From an uncultured Lachnospiraceae bacterium (GTDB lineage: Bacteria > Bacillota > Clostridia > Lachnospirales > Lachnospiraceae), in assembly GCA_902797015.1 (NCBI GenBank), contig CADBRG010000225.1, positions 1-22,976 of the forward strand: DNA of 22,976 bases, in the 5' to 3' direction. A program made the translations under genes and the position numbers. Position 1 is the first letter of the stretch, and each line of letters begins with the position of its first letter. A model generated the notes under the pieces. The model did no database searches. It was not told the DNA's origin and saw only the letters and a list, made by a program, of their open reading frames with translations. This document shows, one piece after another, positions 1 to 7,253 of the stretch.

Positions 1-169
1 TCTTGTTCTCTTTGAACTGTGCGCCTACGATATCCATACCTGCAAGCAGACCGTCATTCAGGATCTGTGCTGCCGGGATGCCTTCCTCGAGTGCCTGTTC
101 GCAAAGTGCCTTAACGTCTTTTCTCTTACCTTTCTGCAGCATTGCAGAAATATCATCTAAAATTCCCAT
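1..169 (-). CDS. Corrinoid (B12-binding) protein, N-terminal part, cut by window edge
   Basis: Reading the minus strand from the ATG at 169 gives 56 residues starting MGILDDISAMLQKGKRKDV and including LNDGLLAGMDIVGAQFKE. This is the helical cap domain that precedes the cobalamin-binding domain in the MtbC/MtmC/MtvC family of methyltransferase corrinoid proteins. These cytoplasmic proteins carry the methyl group between two methyltransferases. The cobalt-binding DxHxxG motif would lie outside the window, so it is not seen. AAAGGAG lies just upstream of the ATG. The UroD-type methyltransferases and the corrinoid activator elsewhere in this window are natural partners. The family call is strong; the substrate system it serves is unknown. 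Confidence 0.85.
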   Translation of the reverse strand, partial: MGILDDISAMLQKGKRKDVKALCEQALEEGIPAAQILNDGLLAGMDIVGAQFKENK

Positions 170-222
170 TGGTGTTTTCTCCTTTCACATAAAACATCAA
201 AAAAGATACGAAGTTTTCAATT

Positions 223-261
223 GTTCCACTAAGCGGAACGTTTGATCTTGATGACATTATA
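223..261 (-). promoter_or_regulatory. Possible -10 box and inverted repeat ahead of the corrinoid-protein gene
   Basis: On the minus strand a perfect TATAAT lies at 256-261, about 87 bases before the ATG at 169; no good -35 box is found at normal spacing. Between it and the gene is the inverted repeat GTTCC-N7-GGAAC (223-239), which would lie in the 5' leader, either as an operator or as a small hairpin. Both are simple visual matches. Confidence 0.35.
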
Positions 262-378
262 TAAGAGAAAGACAGGCGGGTTTTGTTATTATTTTACGTT
301 TTGTGGTAATTTTTATGGTTTCCAAAATTAATTACTATTTGTGAAATATTTTAGGGGAGTGCAGAACAGAGTTATGAA

Positions 379-407
379 TTGTTTTTTGAAGGGCCGCATC
401 ATATAAT
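379..407 (+). promoter_or_regulatory. Sigma-70 type promoter of cbiK
   Basis: TTGTTT (379-384) and a perfect TATAAT (402-407) are separated by exactly 17 bases. Transcription would begin near 414, so the ATG at 379 cannot be the start codon; the ATG at 442 is used instead. Confidence 0.7.
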
Positions 408-441
408 GAGAAATATAATTGTTAAGAAAGGAAAAACGAAC

Positions 442-1233
442 ATGCAACATTCATCGGATACAGCAATTCTGGTTGTCAGCTTTGGCACCAGCAATCATGA
501 GACCAGGGAAAAAACCATTGGCGCAGTAGAGCGTGCGATCGCAGAAGCGTTTCCGCAATATGAAGTTCGCCGTGCTTTTACGAGCAGTTTTATCGTACGG
601 AAGTTAAAAAAAGAAGGTGTCTCCGTCGATGATGTGAGCGAGGCGATTTCGCGACTGGCGTCAGAAGGGTTCCGGAATCTGATCGTACAGCCAACGTATC
701 TGATGCATGGGAATGAGTATGAGAAGCTCAAGGCAGTTTTGCAGGATGTGGCATGTGATTTTGAAAAAATCGTTCTCGGAGAGCCGCTGTTAACTGATGC
801 ACAGGATACGGATGCGGTGATTACAGCAGTGACTGATGATGTCAAATCTATCTGTGGCGGGAGCGAGACTGCAGTGATCTTTATGGGGCACGGATCTGAT
901 GCCAAAGCGAATGCAGTTTATGTCGCGATGCAGGAGCGCCTGGCTGAGCGCGGTTTTGCTGACACATATATTGCTACGGTAGAGGCATCGCCTTCTTTTG
1001 AAGAAGTGTTTCAGCTGATCGAAAGTAAGAAATATAAGCGAGTGGTTCTGCAACCGCTCATGGTGGTCGCAGGGGATCATGCTTTAAATGACATGGCAGG
1101 AGAAGAGGATTCCTGGAAGCGTACGCTCTTGGATGCAGGGGATGAAGTGGAAGCCGTACTGAAGGGACTCGGAGAGATCCCTGCGATCCGGGAAATCTAT
1201 GTAGAGCATGTGAAGACGGCATTTGGTAAATGA
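442..1233 (+). CDS. cbiK: Sirohydrochlorin cobaltochelatase CbiK (cytoplasmic, anaerobic pathway)
   Basis: This 263-residue protein inserts Co2+ into sirohydrochlorin, the committing step of the anaerobic (early-cobalt) B12 pathway. It has the family length and the opening ILVVSFGTSN. The three residues expected to bind metal by analogy with Salmonella CbiK are present: His150 in FMGHGSD, Glu181 in TVEASP and His213 in VAGDHALND. The LMHGNEYE segment (88-94) is also typical. There is no signal peptide, unlike the second copy at 18624, so it should act in the cytoplasm. The start at 442 is chosen because AAAGGA lies 9-10 bases upstream and an upstream in-frame ATG lies inside the promoter. It appears to be a single-gene unit closed by a strong terminator. 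Confidence 0.93.
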   Translation: MQHSSDTAILVVSFGTSNHETREKTIGAVERAIAEAFPQYEVRRAFTSSFIVRKLKKEGVSVDDVSEAISRLASEGFRNLIVQPTYLMHGNEYEKLKAVLQDVACDFEKIVLGEPLLTDAQDTDAVITAVTDDVKSICGGSETAVIFMGHGSDAKANAVYVAMQERLAERGFADTYIATVEASPSFEEVFQLIESKKYKRVVLQPLMVVAGDHALNDMAGEEDSWKRTLLDAGDEVEAVLKGLGEIPAIREIYVEHVKTAFGK

Positions 1234-1253
1234 TATAATACCTGACAACATAG

Positions 1254-1282
1254 AAAAAGGACTGCGCGCAGCAGTCCTTTTT
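1254..1282. terminator. Bidirectional rho-independent terminator
   Basis: AAAAA, then a 7-bp stem GGACTGC/GCAGTCC with a 5-base loop, then TTTTT. The flanking A and T runs let it work for cbiK (plus) and for the symporter/small-protein operon (minus), which converge here. Confidence 0.9.
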
Positions 1283-1315
1283 CTGTTATGTTTATGCTTT
1301 TTTAGGGGGGAGAAC

Positions 1316-1435
1316 TTACTGATTCTCCTGGTTTTTCTTTCCTTTTGCGGAGAAGATTGCGGCTGCGACGCCGAACATACCCATCATGCAGATGATACCG
1401 ATCATCCAACCCTGTGTCATTGAGATAAGTAACAT
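1316..1435 (-). CDS. Small single-pass membrane protein (39 aa), symporter-associated
   Basis: The protein starts MLLISMTQGWMIGIICMMGM and continues through a small hydrophobic stretch to a basic, polar tail ending KGKKNQENQ. One membrane segment (about residues 10-29) is clear. The ATG directly abuts the TAA of the preceding small gene (TAAATG), with GGGAGG 8-9 bases upstream inside that gene, which suggests coupled translation. It lies at the end of the symporter operon, just before the convergent terminator. I do not recognise a named family. Small accessory proteins encoded beside sodium:solute symporters are known, and this may be one; that is inference from position and topology. Confidence 0.7.
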   Translation of the reverse strand: MLLISMTQGWMIGIICMMGMFGVAAAIFSAKGKKNQENQ

Positions 1436-1543
1436 TTAATCATCCTCCCTTTCCGCTTCTTTGAACAATTTACCGATAAAATATCCTGCGACCGTGATGC
1501 CGATTACCATTGCGGCTGCTTCTATAATAATATGAGCTACCAT
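1436..1543 (-). CDS. Small single-pass membrane protein (35 aa), symporter-associated
   Basis: The protein starts MVAHIIIEAAAMVIGITVAG and ends in a charged tail, GKLFKEAEREDD. It has one membrane helix (about residues 4-24) containing several small residues (AAA, G), then an amphipathic charged end. AAAGGAG stands at the right distance upstream of the ATG at 1543. The gene begins 21 bases after the stop of the sodium:solute symporter and is followed with no gap by a second small membrane gene. It is too short for most gene callers. Its function is unknown; an accessory or stabilising subunit of the symporter is the simplest reading. Confidence 0.72.
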   Translation of the reverse strand: MVAHIIIEAAAMVIGITVAGYFIGKLFKEAEREDD

Positions 1544-1564
1544 AGTGATTCTCCTTTCTTCCGA

Positions 1565-3061
1565 TTATTCCTCATGCGTTGCTTTCATTTCTGCCGTAGC
1601 TGCTTTCTCTTCTTTGGAGAGACGGAAGTAGCCAGGTTTGGATCCCGGAATTGCGTTGAAGGTGATCAGGCCTACGATCAGTGTGATGATGATGCAAAGG
1701 TATACCTGATGGAAGTTCGGCATGCCGAGAGCACCCTGCAGATCACATGTGATCCATACAACGTTTGCGATCCAGGAAATGATGCAGGTAACGATGAGTG
1801 CCTTGGAGTTTCTCTTCCAGCAGAGGCCGAAGATCAGGCAGATGAACATCGGAACAGCCCAGGTGAAGATCCAGTTGATCGTGGTAACAACGGTCGGCTG
1901 GAAGTTCGCGAGAACGATTGCTGCGATACCTACGATGACGATCATGATACGCATAACACGTACTTTTTCTTTTTCACTTGCGTTCGGCTTAAACAGTCCG
2001 CCGTACAGGTCATAAGCGAAGATCGTAGACGGGCAGAGAGAAGTCATTGCAAATGTGGAAAGCAGAGCGCCGAGGAAGGATGCGCAGATCAGAGCAACCA
2101 CCCATTTCGGAAGGATCGCCAGCATCATTGCCGGAGTCATCATCATTGCATTTCCACCAATCTCAAGGTAACCAAGTGCCAGTGCTGCCATACCCAGAAG
2201 TGTCGGGATGATACAGAACAGACCGTTGACCGGACCAGCCAGCCAAATGGATTTTTTAACAGATTTAACATCTTTTGCAGCGATACAGGTCTGCAGTCCC
2301 ATCTGGGATACACCCTGGAACATCGTGCAAGTGAAGATCGTCGGGATCGCGAAGCCGATGATCAGGTCCTTGTTTCCAAAGATATCAAGCATCCATGAGT
2401 TGCCCATTGCATCCAGGTTGGCTGCAACATCGTTCCAGCCGTTGCCCGGCAGGCAAACGAACATAGCGATCAGTGCTACGATCAGTGCTGCATACATCAT
2501 AACAGCATTGATCATGTTCAGCCAGGAAACTTCTTTCATACCTGCAAGTAATACATAGAGGATACCGAACGCGCCACCTACGATAGCGCCGACAAAATAC
2601 GGCCATCCGGTACAAACCACGAAGGTGATCGCAACACACTGTGTTTCCAGGCAAAGGCAACCGAACACCAACGGGCCCATAACACATGCGATCAGGATGC
2701 GGGCTTTCTTTCCATATAATCTACCGAACAGATCCGGGATCGTGTTAACACCAAGCTTACGTACCCACGGTCCTGTGATCTGTGTGATGACGACCATCAT
2801 AACAGTACATGCAATACCAAACCAAACAGCGATGGAGCCCATGCCTGCAGCATTCTCTGTCGTTCCCCAGATATGCGCCGATCCGAGCATGGTCAGTGCC
2901 AGCGTGACGCCGACCTGTGCAGTCGGAAGTCCTTTTCCTGCCAGTGCAAAGTTTCCTTCCTGTGCAGCAGCAGCTTTGTTTTTCCTTGCAATGATCATAC
3001 CTACGCCAACGATCGTTGCAATCTCATAAATAAGTACAAAGATCAATACGCCCCAATTCAT
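1565..3061 (-). CDS. Sodium:solute symporter (SSS family)
   Basis: A 498-residue integral membrane protein, normal for the SSS family (about 13 helices), that would import a small solute with Na+. The N terminus has the usual outward helix followed by NFALAGKGLPTAQVGVTLAL and TMLGSAHIWG, the family's FxLAGR-like and first core-helix regions. A charged C-terminal tail follows the last helices. AAAGGAG lies upstream of the ATG at 3061. The gene is divergent from a UroD-family methyltransferase and co-directional with two small membrane-protein genes. The context suggests uptake of the methylated substrate handled by the neighbouring enzymes, but the substrate cannot be read from the sequence; pantothenate-, proline- or betaine-like specificities are all open. 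Confidence 0.9.
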   Translation of the reverse strand: MNWGVLIFVLIYEIATIVGVGMIIARKNKAAAAQEGNFALAGKGLPTAQVGVTLALTMLGSAHIWGTTENAAGMGSIAVWFGIACTVMMVVITQITGPWVRKLGVNTIPDLFGRLYGKKARILIACVMGPLVFGCLCLETQCVAITFVVCTGWPYFVGAIVGGAFGILYVLLAGMKEVSWLNMINAVMMYAALIVALIAMFVCLPGNGWNDVAANLDAMGNSWMLDIFGNKDLIIGFAIPTIFTCTMFQGVSQMGLQTCIAAKDVKSVKKSIWLAGPVNGLFCIIPTLLGMAALALGYLEIGGNAMMMTPAMMLAILPKWVVALICASFLGALLSTFAMTSLCPSTIFAYDLYGGLFKPNASEKEKVRVMRIMIVIVGIAAIVLANFQPTVVTTINWIFTWAVPMFICLIFGLCWKRNSKALIVTCIISWIANVVWITCDLQGALGMPNFHQVYLCIIITLIVGLITFNAIPGSKPGYFRLSKEEKAATAEMKATHEE

Positions 3062-3475
3062 AAAGTTAAACTCCTTTCAAACTCGATAACAGTTTCCATT
3101 TCGTTACCATCTGTTGCGCTCATTATATTAGAAGGATGAAGTTTATAGAAATATTAGAAATTGATGACACCATGCAGTTTGGTAATGGCAGCATGCATGT
3201 CATGACACGCATGGGAAATTATTTGAAAAATGGAAGATTTTTTTGATGAGAGGAGAAAATGGCCTGAAAACGATACCCATTTTGCAGTTTGTCATGCAAA
3301 AGTGTTATGACACGATAAGAAAAAATCTGTCATAACCAAATTGCATGGTAACATTTGGATTAACAATTTTCCAAATCGAATGTGTTTTGATACGATGAAA
3401 CCATCAAAAAAACCATCTGTTATCTGAAACGAACAAATCGGAAAGATCCGAAACCTTAATCAGGAGGAAATACAA
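3062..3475. promoter_or_regulatory. Divergent regulatory region, symporter / UroD-family gene
   Basis: This 414-base gap holds no convincing gene. For the symporter (minus) there is a TATAAT at 3122-3127 with a poor -35. For the plus-strand gene a weak promoter TTTCCA (3368-3373)-17-TACGAT (3391-3396) overlaps the inverted repeat ATTTGGA...TCCAAAT (3353-3376). Between these lie a perfect palindrome TGTCATGACA (3198-3207), a TGTCAT at 3290-3295 and the inverted repeat GTTATGACA (3304-3312)/TGTCATAAC (3328-3336). A weak promoter plus several dyads suggests activator control, possibly by the nearby LysR or PucR-type regulator. Confidence 0.55.
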
Positions 3476-4597
3476 ATGGGTAAATATGAAGAGAATTGGG
3501 AACGGTTGATGAAGACAGTTCGCTGCGAGCCGGTTGACAGAGTTCCTTTTGTACCGTGCGGCAATGCGTATATGGCACGCGCAAACGGTATTGTAATGAA
3601 AGATTACATCACTGATTTTGATCTGGCATGCGAAGCAAACATCAAAGAGCTGAAGAGACTCGATGCGGATGGCACACAGAGCGTTATCTTTTCTCCCTAT
3701 TTATTAGGAACACAGTGGCTCTCAAAAACCAGTATCCCGGGTGTAGATCTTGGCGACGATGACATGTGGCAGGTAGTCGAGATTCCGGAAAACATGGAAT
3801 TTGAAGATTACGAAAAGATCAAAGAGATGGGCTGGGATGCATGGCAGGCACAGTTCATCGCTGAGAAATGCGACAATAACTGGGAAAACTTAAAGCCGTT
3901 CTTTGCAGCAAACCCGCATGCATATGAGCGTTTCCATGAAGAAGGCATTCCGTGTGTCTGCGATTTCCTGATGATCACACCGTTTGAATATTTCTGCGGC
4001 GGACGTTCACTGGAAGCATTCATGGTAGACGATCTGTTTGAAGAAGAAGAGCTGATGCTTGAGATTTTCGACATCGTACTGGAGCATAACCTCAAAGCAT
4101 ATCGCCAGCAGATCATCGATACCCACGCAAAGGGTGTATGGATCGGCGGATGGAGAACCGGCCCGGACCTGATCTCACCGGATATGTTTGATACCTTTGT
4201 TAAGAAATCCTTTGATGCATACTATGACCTGTGCATCGAGATGGATGTTCTTCCGATCTTCCATCTGGATTCTAACTGGACGCTGATGCTGGATAAGTTC
4301 CTGCACTATAAGCCGGGCACTTATGTTATGGCACTTGATTCCAAGACCGATATCAGAAAATGCCGTGAGGTGCTTGGACCAAACGTCTGCATCCTGGGCG
4401 ATGTTCCGTGTGAGATGCTGACATTCGGCACACCGGAAGAAGTGAAAGAATATGTCACCAAGCTTCTGGATGACATTGGACCGTATGGTGTCATGATCGC
4501 TTCCGGATGTGACATTCCGTCTGATGCAAAACCGGAAAATGTTCTGGCGATGGCAGAAGCAACACATGATTATCTGAAGACACATCCGCAGAACTAA
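3476..4597 (+). CDS. Uroporphyrinogen decarboxylase-family corrinoid methyltransferase, His-x-Asp type
   Basis: The 373-residue protein has the UroD/MtaA TIM-barrel layout. It opens with an ERLMKTVRCEPVDRVPFVPC segment like the family start and ends with IASGCDIPSDAKPEN, the conserved C-terminal strand. In methyltransferases of this family zinc is held by His-x-Cys and a later Cys. Here the site reads His263-Leu-Asp265 and Cys345, so one Cys is replaced by Asp. Two further cysteines (305, 312) are nearby. Decarboxylase function in heme synthesis is unlikely given the context of corrinoid protein, activator and symporter. A role as substrate:corrinoid methyltransferase is inferred; the substrate is unknown. 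GGAGG sits 8 bases before the ATG. It stands alone, followed by a hairpin and a LysR gene. Confidence 0.85.
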   Translation: MGKYEENWERLMKTVRCEPVDRVPFVPCGNAYMARANGIVMKDYITDFDLACEANIKELKRLDADGTQSVIFSPYLLGTQWLSKTSIPGVDLGDDDMWQVVEIPENMEFEDYEKIKEMGWDAWQAQFIAEKCDNNWENLKPFFAANPHAYERFHEEGIPCVCDFLMITPFEYFCGGRSLEAFMVDDLFEEEELMLEIFDIVLEHNLKAYRQQIIDTHAKGVWIGGWRTGPDLISPDMFDTFVKKSFDAYYDLCIEMDVLPIFHLDSNWTLMLDKFLHYKPGTYVMALDSKTDIRKCREVLGPNVCILGDVPCEMLTFGTPEEVKEYVTKLLDDIGPYGVMIASGCDIPSDAKPENVLAMAEATHDYLKTHPQN

Positions 4598-4615
4598 GAA
4601 AACAAATAAATGATC

Positions 4616-4660
4616 ATTCTCCCCGGAGACAGTATTTCATGAATGCTGGATCCGGGGAAT
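4616..4660 (+). terminator. Hairpin after the first UroD-family gene
   Basis: CCCCGG (4621-4626) pairs with CCGGGG (4652-4657), extended by flanking ATT/AAT. An inner stem CAGTATT/AATGCTG forms around TCATG. It is followed by a mixed T-rich stretch rather than a clean T run, so termination may be partial. Confidence 0.55.
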
Positions 4661-4703
4661 TGTGCTATAATTTTGCCTGAAAAAGAGATAGGGAGGACTG
4701 CAT

Positions 4704-5594
4704 ATGAATATTACGCAGATGAAATATTTTATCACCGCAGCAAAATGTCTGAACTTTACCAAGGCAGCGGAAATATTGTTTATCACGCAGCCTGCCCTGT
4801 CGCGCCAGATCTCGGCGATTGAGCAGGAGCTGAATATGCAGTTGTTTGTCCGTACGAATCGTTACGTGCGCCTCACACCACCTGCTGAGATCTTGCTGGA
4901 AGAGTTTGAAAAGATCTATAACGATTACAACCTGGCAATCGCGAAGGCGAGAAACAGTTTCCAGGGCCTTTCCGGTGATCTGAACATCGGTGTTCTCGAA
5001 GGCATGTATGTGGGCGACCTGTTCCCGGGGATTCTGCAGCATCTGGCAGAGTTTTATCCGAACATCAAAATTAATCTCAGGACTTACAGCTTCAATGATC
5101 TGATCAAAAAGCTGTACCAGAATGAGCTGGATATAATTTTTACACTGTTCTTTGACATTAAAGATCGTGAGATGCTGCGATATCAGATCATCGAGCATAC
5201 CAAAGATCATGTGGTCGTACATAAAAACCACAGACTTGCCGATGCGAAATATGTAAAGCTGTCTGACTTTAAGGATGATACGATCATCATGGTTTCTACA
5301 GAAGATTCGGAAGAATCACCGCGTCTGATCCTGGATGCCTGTGAGACGGCGGGCTTCACACCGAAGGTTCGGTTTGCATCTTCTCTTTCCGAAGAAATGC
5401 TCTGGGTAGAGGCAGGCGTTGGTGTCTGTATCTTAGACAGCAGAAACATGCTTCATGGTAATCCGTCCGTGCGGTTCCTGGATGTGGATATGATCAGTGA
5501 TCCGAGCCTGACGATGGCGTGGAATGAGAATAATTACAATCCGATGAAGAAAGTATTCATCGAGAACTTTAATGGTGGAAGAACGTCCCGCTGA
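4704..5594 (+). CDS. LysR-family transcriptional regulator
   Basis: A 296-residue protein with the standard LysR layout. The N-terminal winged helix-turn-helix spans residues 1-60 (FTKAAEILFITQPALSRQIS is the recognition region, followed by LFVRTNRYVRLT). A periplasmic-binding-protein-like effector domain starts about residue 90 (SGDLNIGVLEGMY). GGGAGG lies 7 bases before the ATG, and a TATAAT at 4666-4671 may be its -10 box. The gene lies between two UroD-family methyltransferase genes and is convergent with a PucR-type regulator. It probably activates one or more of these genes in response to the substrate; LysR-type control of the 3353-3376 inverted repeat is a reasonable guess, not shown. 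Confidence 0.93.
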   Translation: MNITQMKYFITAAKCLNFTKAAEILFITQPALSRQISAIEQELNMQLFVRTNRYVRLTPPAEILLEEFEKIYNDYNLAIAKARNSFQGLSGDLNIGVLEGMYVGDLFPGILQHLAEFYPNIKINLRTYSFNDLIKKLYQNELDIIFTLFFDIKDREMLRYQIIEHTKDHVVVHKNHRLADAKYVKLSDFKDDTIIMVSTEDSEESPRLILDACETAGFTPKVRFASSLSEEMLWVEAGVGVCILDSRNMLHGNPSVRFLDVDMISDPSLTMAWNENNYNPMKKVFIENFNGGRTSR

Positions 5595-5607
5595 TTTTTC
5601 AGAAATG

Positions 5608-5647
5608 AATCGCCTGCCTGCTTAATCATTAAGCAGGTAGGCGATTT
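5608..5647. terminator. Convergent hairpin overlapping the end of the PucR-type gene
   Basis: AATCGCCTGCCTGCTTAA pairs with TTAAGCAGGTAGGCGATT in a stem of about 18 bp with one G-T wobble and a tiny loop. It lies between the stop of the LysR gene and the coding end of the opposing regulator, whose stop codon is inside the stem. It likely ends transcription in both directions, though T runs are short. Confidence 0.65.
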
Positions 5648-7043
5648 CTAGTTGCAGGATGTTTTCGTAGTCATCCAGTTCTACAGGAATCAGTTCTTTG
5701 ATTCGGTCGAGCCGGTATAGTAGAGTGCTGCGGTGAATAAACAGATCAGCTGCAGTCTTTGTGTAATTCAGCTGATTTCTCAGGAACGTACGAAGGGTAA
5801 GATACAGTTCTGTCTGATGGGCGTGGTCATATTTTTTTAGTGTTTCGAGGTCGGGGTGATCTAATGGGATCATGCTGTTTTTTTTGATCAGAAAGCTGAA
5901 ATACGGAAGACTGATCTGTTGGATATTCGCAAGAATATAATTGTTTTGCAAAGCGTATTGGGCAGTTGTTTTAGCCGCCTCGTATTGATCGTGGAAATAT
6001 TCCAGGTCTGTAAAATGTGCGCTTTTGCCACCGACACAATTGCCGGAGGTCAAAATCTGCTCCAGCTTCAGATCGTGATCGGTTGCGTTAAGCAATTTGT
6101 TATTCACAATATAGACCAGATGATCTTCGTATAAGAAGACAAATCCGAGGGGATTGAAGTGCTCGATTGCTCTATGGATGGCGTACAAAGGACTGCTGTC
6201 TGCATTGCGGGGCAGAACCACATAAATCTGAATTTCGTCATTACGATGCCAGTGAAATACTTCCAGCCGGGAATAAGCATGGTCATCAATAGGCTTTTGA
6301 TCAATCAGATCGCGAAAGATGCTTTCGCGATCTCTTTTTTCTCTGGACTGTTCGTTATAAGACATCCATGTCTGGAGCAATTCAGAAAATGCATCCTGTA
6401 GATCTTTGTCGTTTGCGGAGTATAGTCCGCGTTCGTTGTGCGTGATCAGCCAGCCATTGTGCTTGGTAAAAGAAAACAGATTCGTCACGATGGTATTGAT
6501 CTGCATAGAATCCACTGGGACTTCATAGGAAGGAATATCAGGTGTTCTAATGTGTTTGCTTTGATTGATCGTCAGAAGGATATCTAATGGCAGCATCGTT
6601 TCCTCGATGGCCTTTTTATATGCCGGGAAACGATCAAGCAGTTCGGCGTCGCCATAGGAATAATAGATCAGAAATGTGGGATCTGCCAATACCAGATATC
6701 TGTCAAGCAGTTCGGCTCCCGCTGAAAGGACCGTATCTAAGGAGCATCCTTCTCTGATTTGCTGAGTCAGTCCGGTTGACCAGTCGTTGTAATATTCGAA
6801 GGCATCCAAAACAGAGTTCAGAATGATATTGATATCATCGCAGGAAAGGATGACATAGTCCGGCCCGTTGGCGCATACGATGGTGTGTGAGCTCGCCTGA
6901 TTCAAATACACAGTCGAAGAAGACATGTTGATATCATCTGCGATGATCCGGACAGTTGAGATGGTGCGTTTTCCTTCGCGGATATGAATCTCCGGATCAA
7001 AGGGCTTCAGCCAGTCGGCGATCATGTGCATGCTTAAGAACAT
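5622..7043 (-). CDS. PucR/CdaR-type helix-turn-helix regulator
   Basis: A 473-residue cytoplasmic regulator. The C-terminal 65 residues carry the PucR-family HTH: LRTFLRNQLNYTKTAADLFI, then HRSTLLYRLDRIKELI and an acidic end. The N-terminal part (MFLSMHMIADWLKPFDPEIH) and middle resemble regulators with GAF- or GGDEF-like sensory regions, but I cannot assign a ligand. AGGAGA lies 5-6 bases before the ATG at 7043. The gene is divergent from the second UroD-family gene with overlapping promoters, so control of that gene and of itself is likely. Regulators of this type commonly sit beside corrinoid methyltransferase genes in Clostridia. Confidence 0.88.
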   Translation of the reverse strand: MFLSMHMIADWLKPFDPEIHIREGKRTISTVRIIADDINMSSSTVYLNQASSHTIVCANGPDYVILSCDDINIILNSVLDAFEYYNDWSTGLTQQIREGCSLDTVLSAGAELLDRYLVLADPTFLIYYSYGDAELLDRFPAYKKAIEETMLPLDILLTINQSKHIRTPDIPSYEVPVDSMQINTIVTNLFSFTKHNGWLITHNERGLYSANDKDLQDAFSELLQTWMSYNEQSREKRDRESIFRDLIDQKPIDDHAYSRLEVFHWHRNDEIQIYVVLPRNADSSPLYAIHRAIEHFNPLGFVFLYEDHLVYIVNNKLLNATDHDLKLEQILTSGNCVGGKSAHFTDLEYFHDQYEAAKTTAQYALQNNYILANIQQISLPYFSFLIKKNSMIPLDHPDLETLKKYDHAHQTELYLTLRTFLRNQLNYTKTAADLFIHRSTLLYRLDRIKELIPVELDDYENILQLEIAYLLND

Positions 7044-7096
7044 ATTTTTCTCCTACAAAATGTATGAATAAAACATTTTTGACAGCTTCTATTTTG

Positions 7097-7138
7097 ATAA
7101 TAACATACCATGACATGCCTTACAACGGGGATTATACT
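7097..7138. promoter_or_regulatory. Overlapping divergent promoters (regulator / second UroD gene)
   Basis: Plus strand: ATGACA (7110-7115)-17-TATACT (7133-7138). Minus strand: TTGTAA (complement of 7120-7125)-17-TATTAT (complement of 7097-7102). The -35 boxes lie within each other's spacers, around CATGACATGC (7109-7118), so one bound protein could affect both genes. Confidence 0.65.
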
Positions 7139-7253
7139 GTAATCACACAAGATGGTTTTGCTGATAAAAAATGTATTAGACAGGATTTTAAGACAACATG
7201 TGACAGTAGAAAAAACATGAAATGATCAAGGAATGAAATGAAGGAGGTATTTT

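Noticed and set aside
379..441. Upstream in-frame ATG extending cbiK by 21 residues
   Set aside because: It lies inside the -35 box of the promoter and lacks a ribosome site.
1532..2398. Plus-strand open frame (288 codons) opposite the symporter gene
   Set aside because: Its translation is rich in Cys, Asp and His with no domain pattern, and it is fully antisense to a clear SSS transporter.
3136..3246. Possible 36-codon plus-strand peptide in the divergent regulatory region
   Set aside because: No ribosome site at proper spacing, and it overlaps the palindromes and the symporter promoter.
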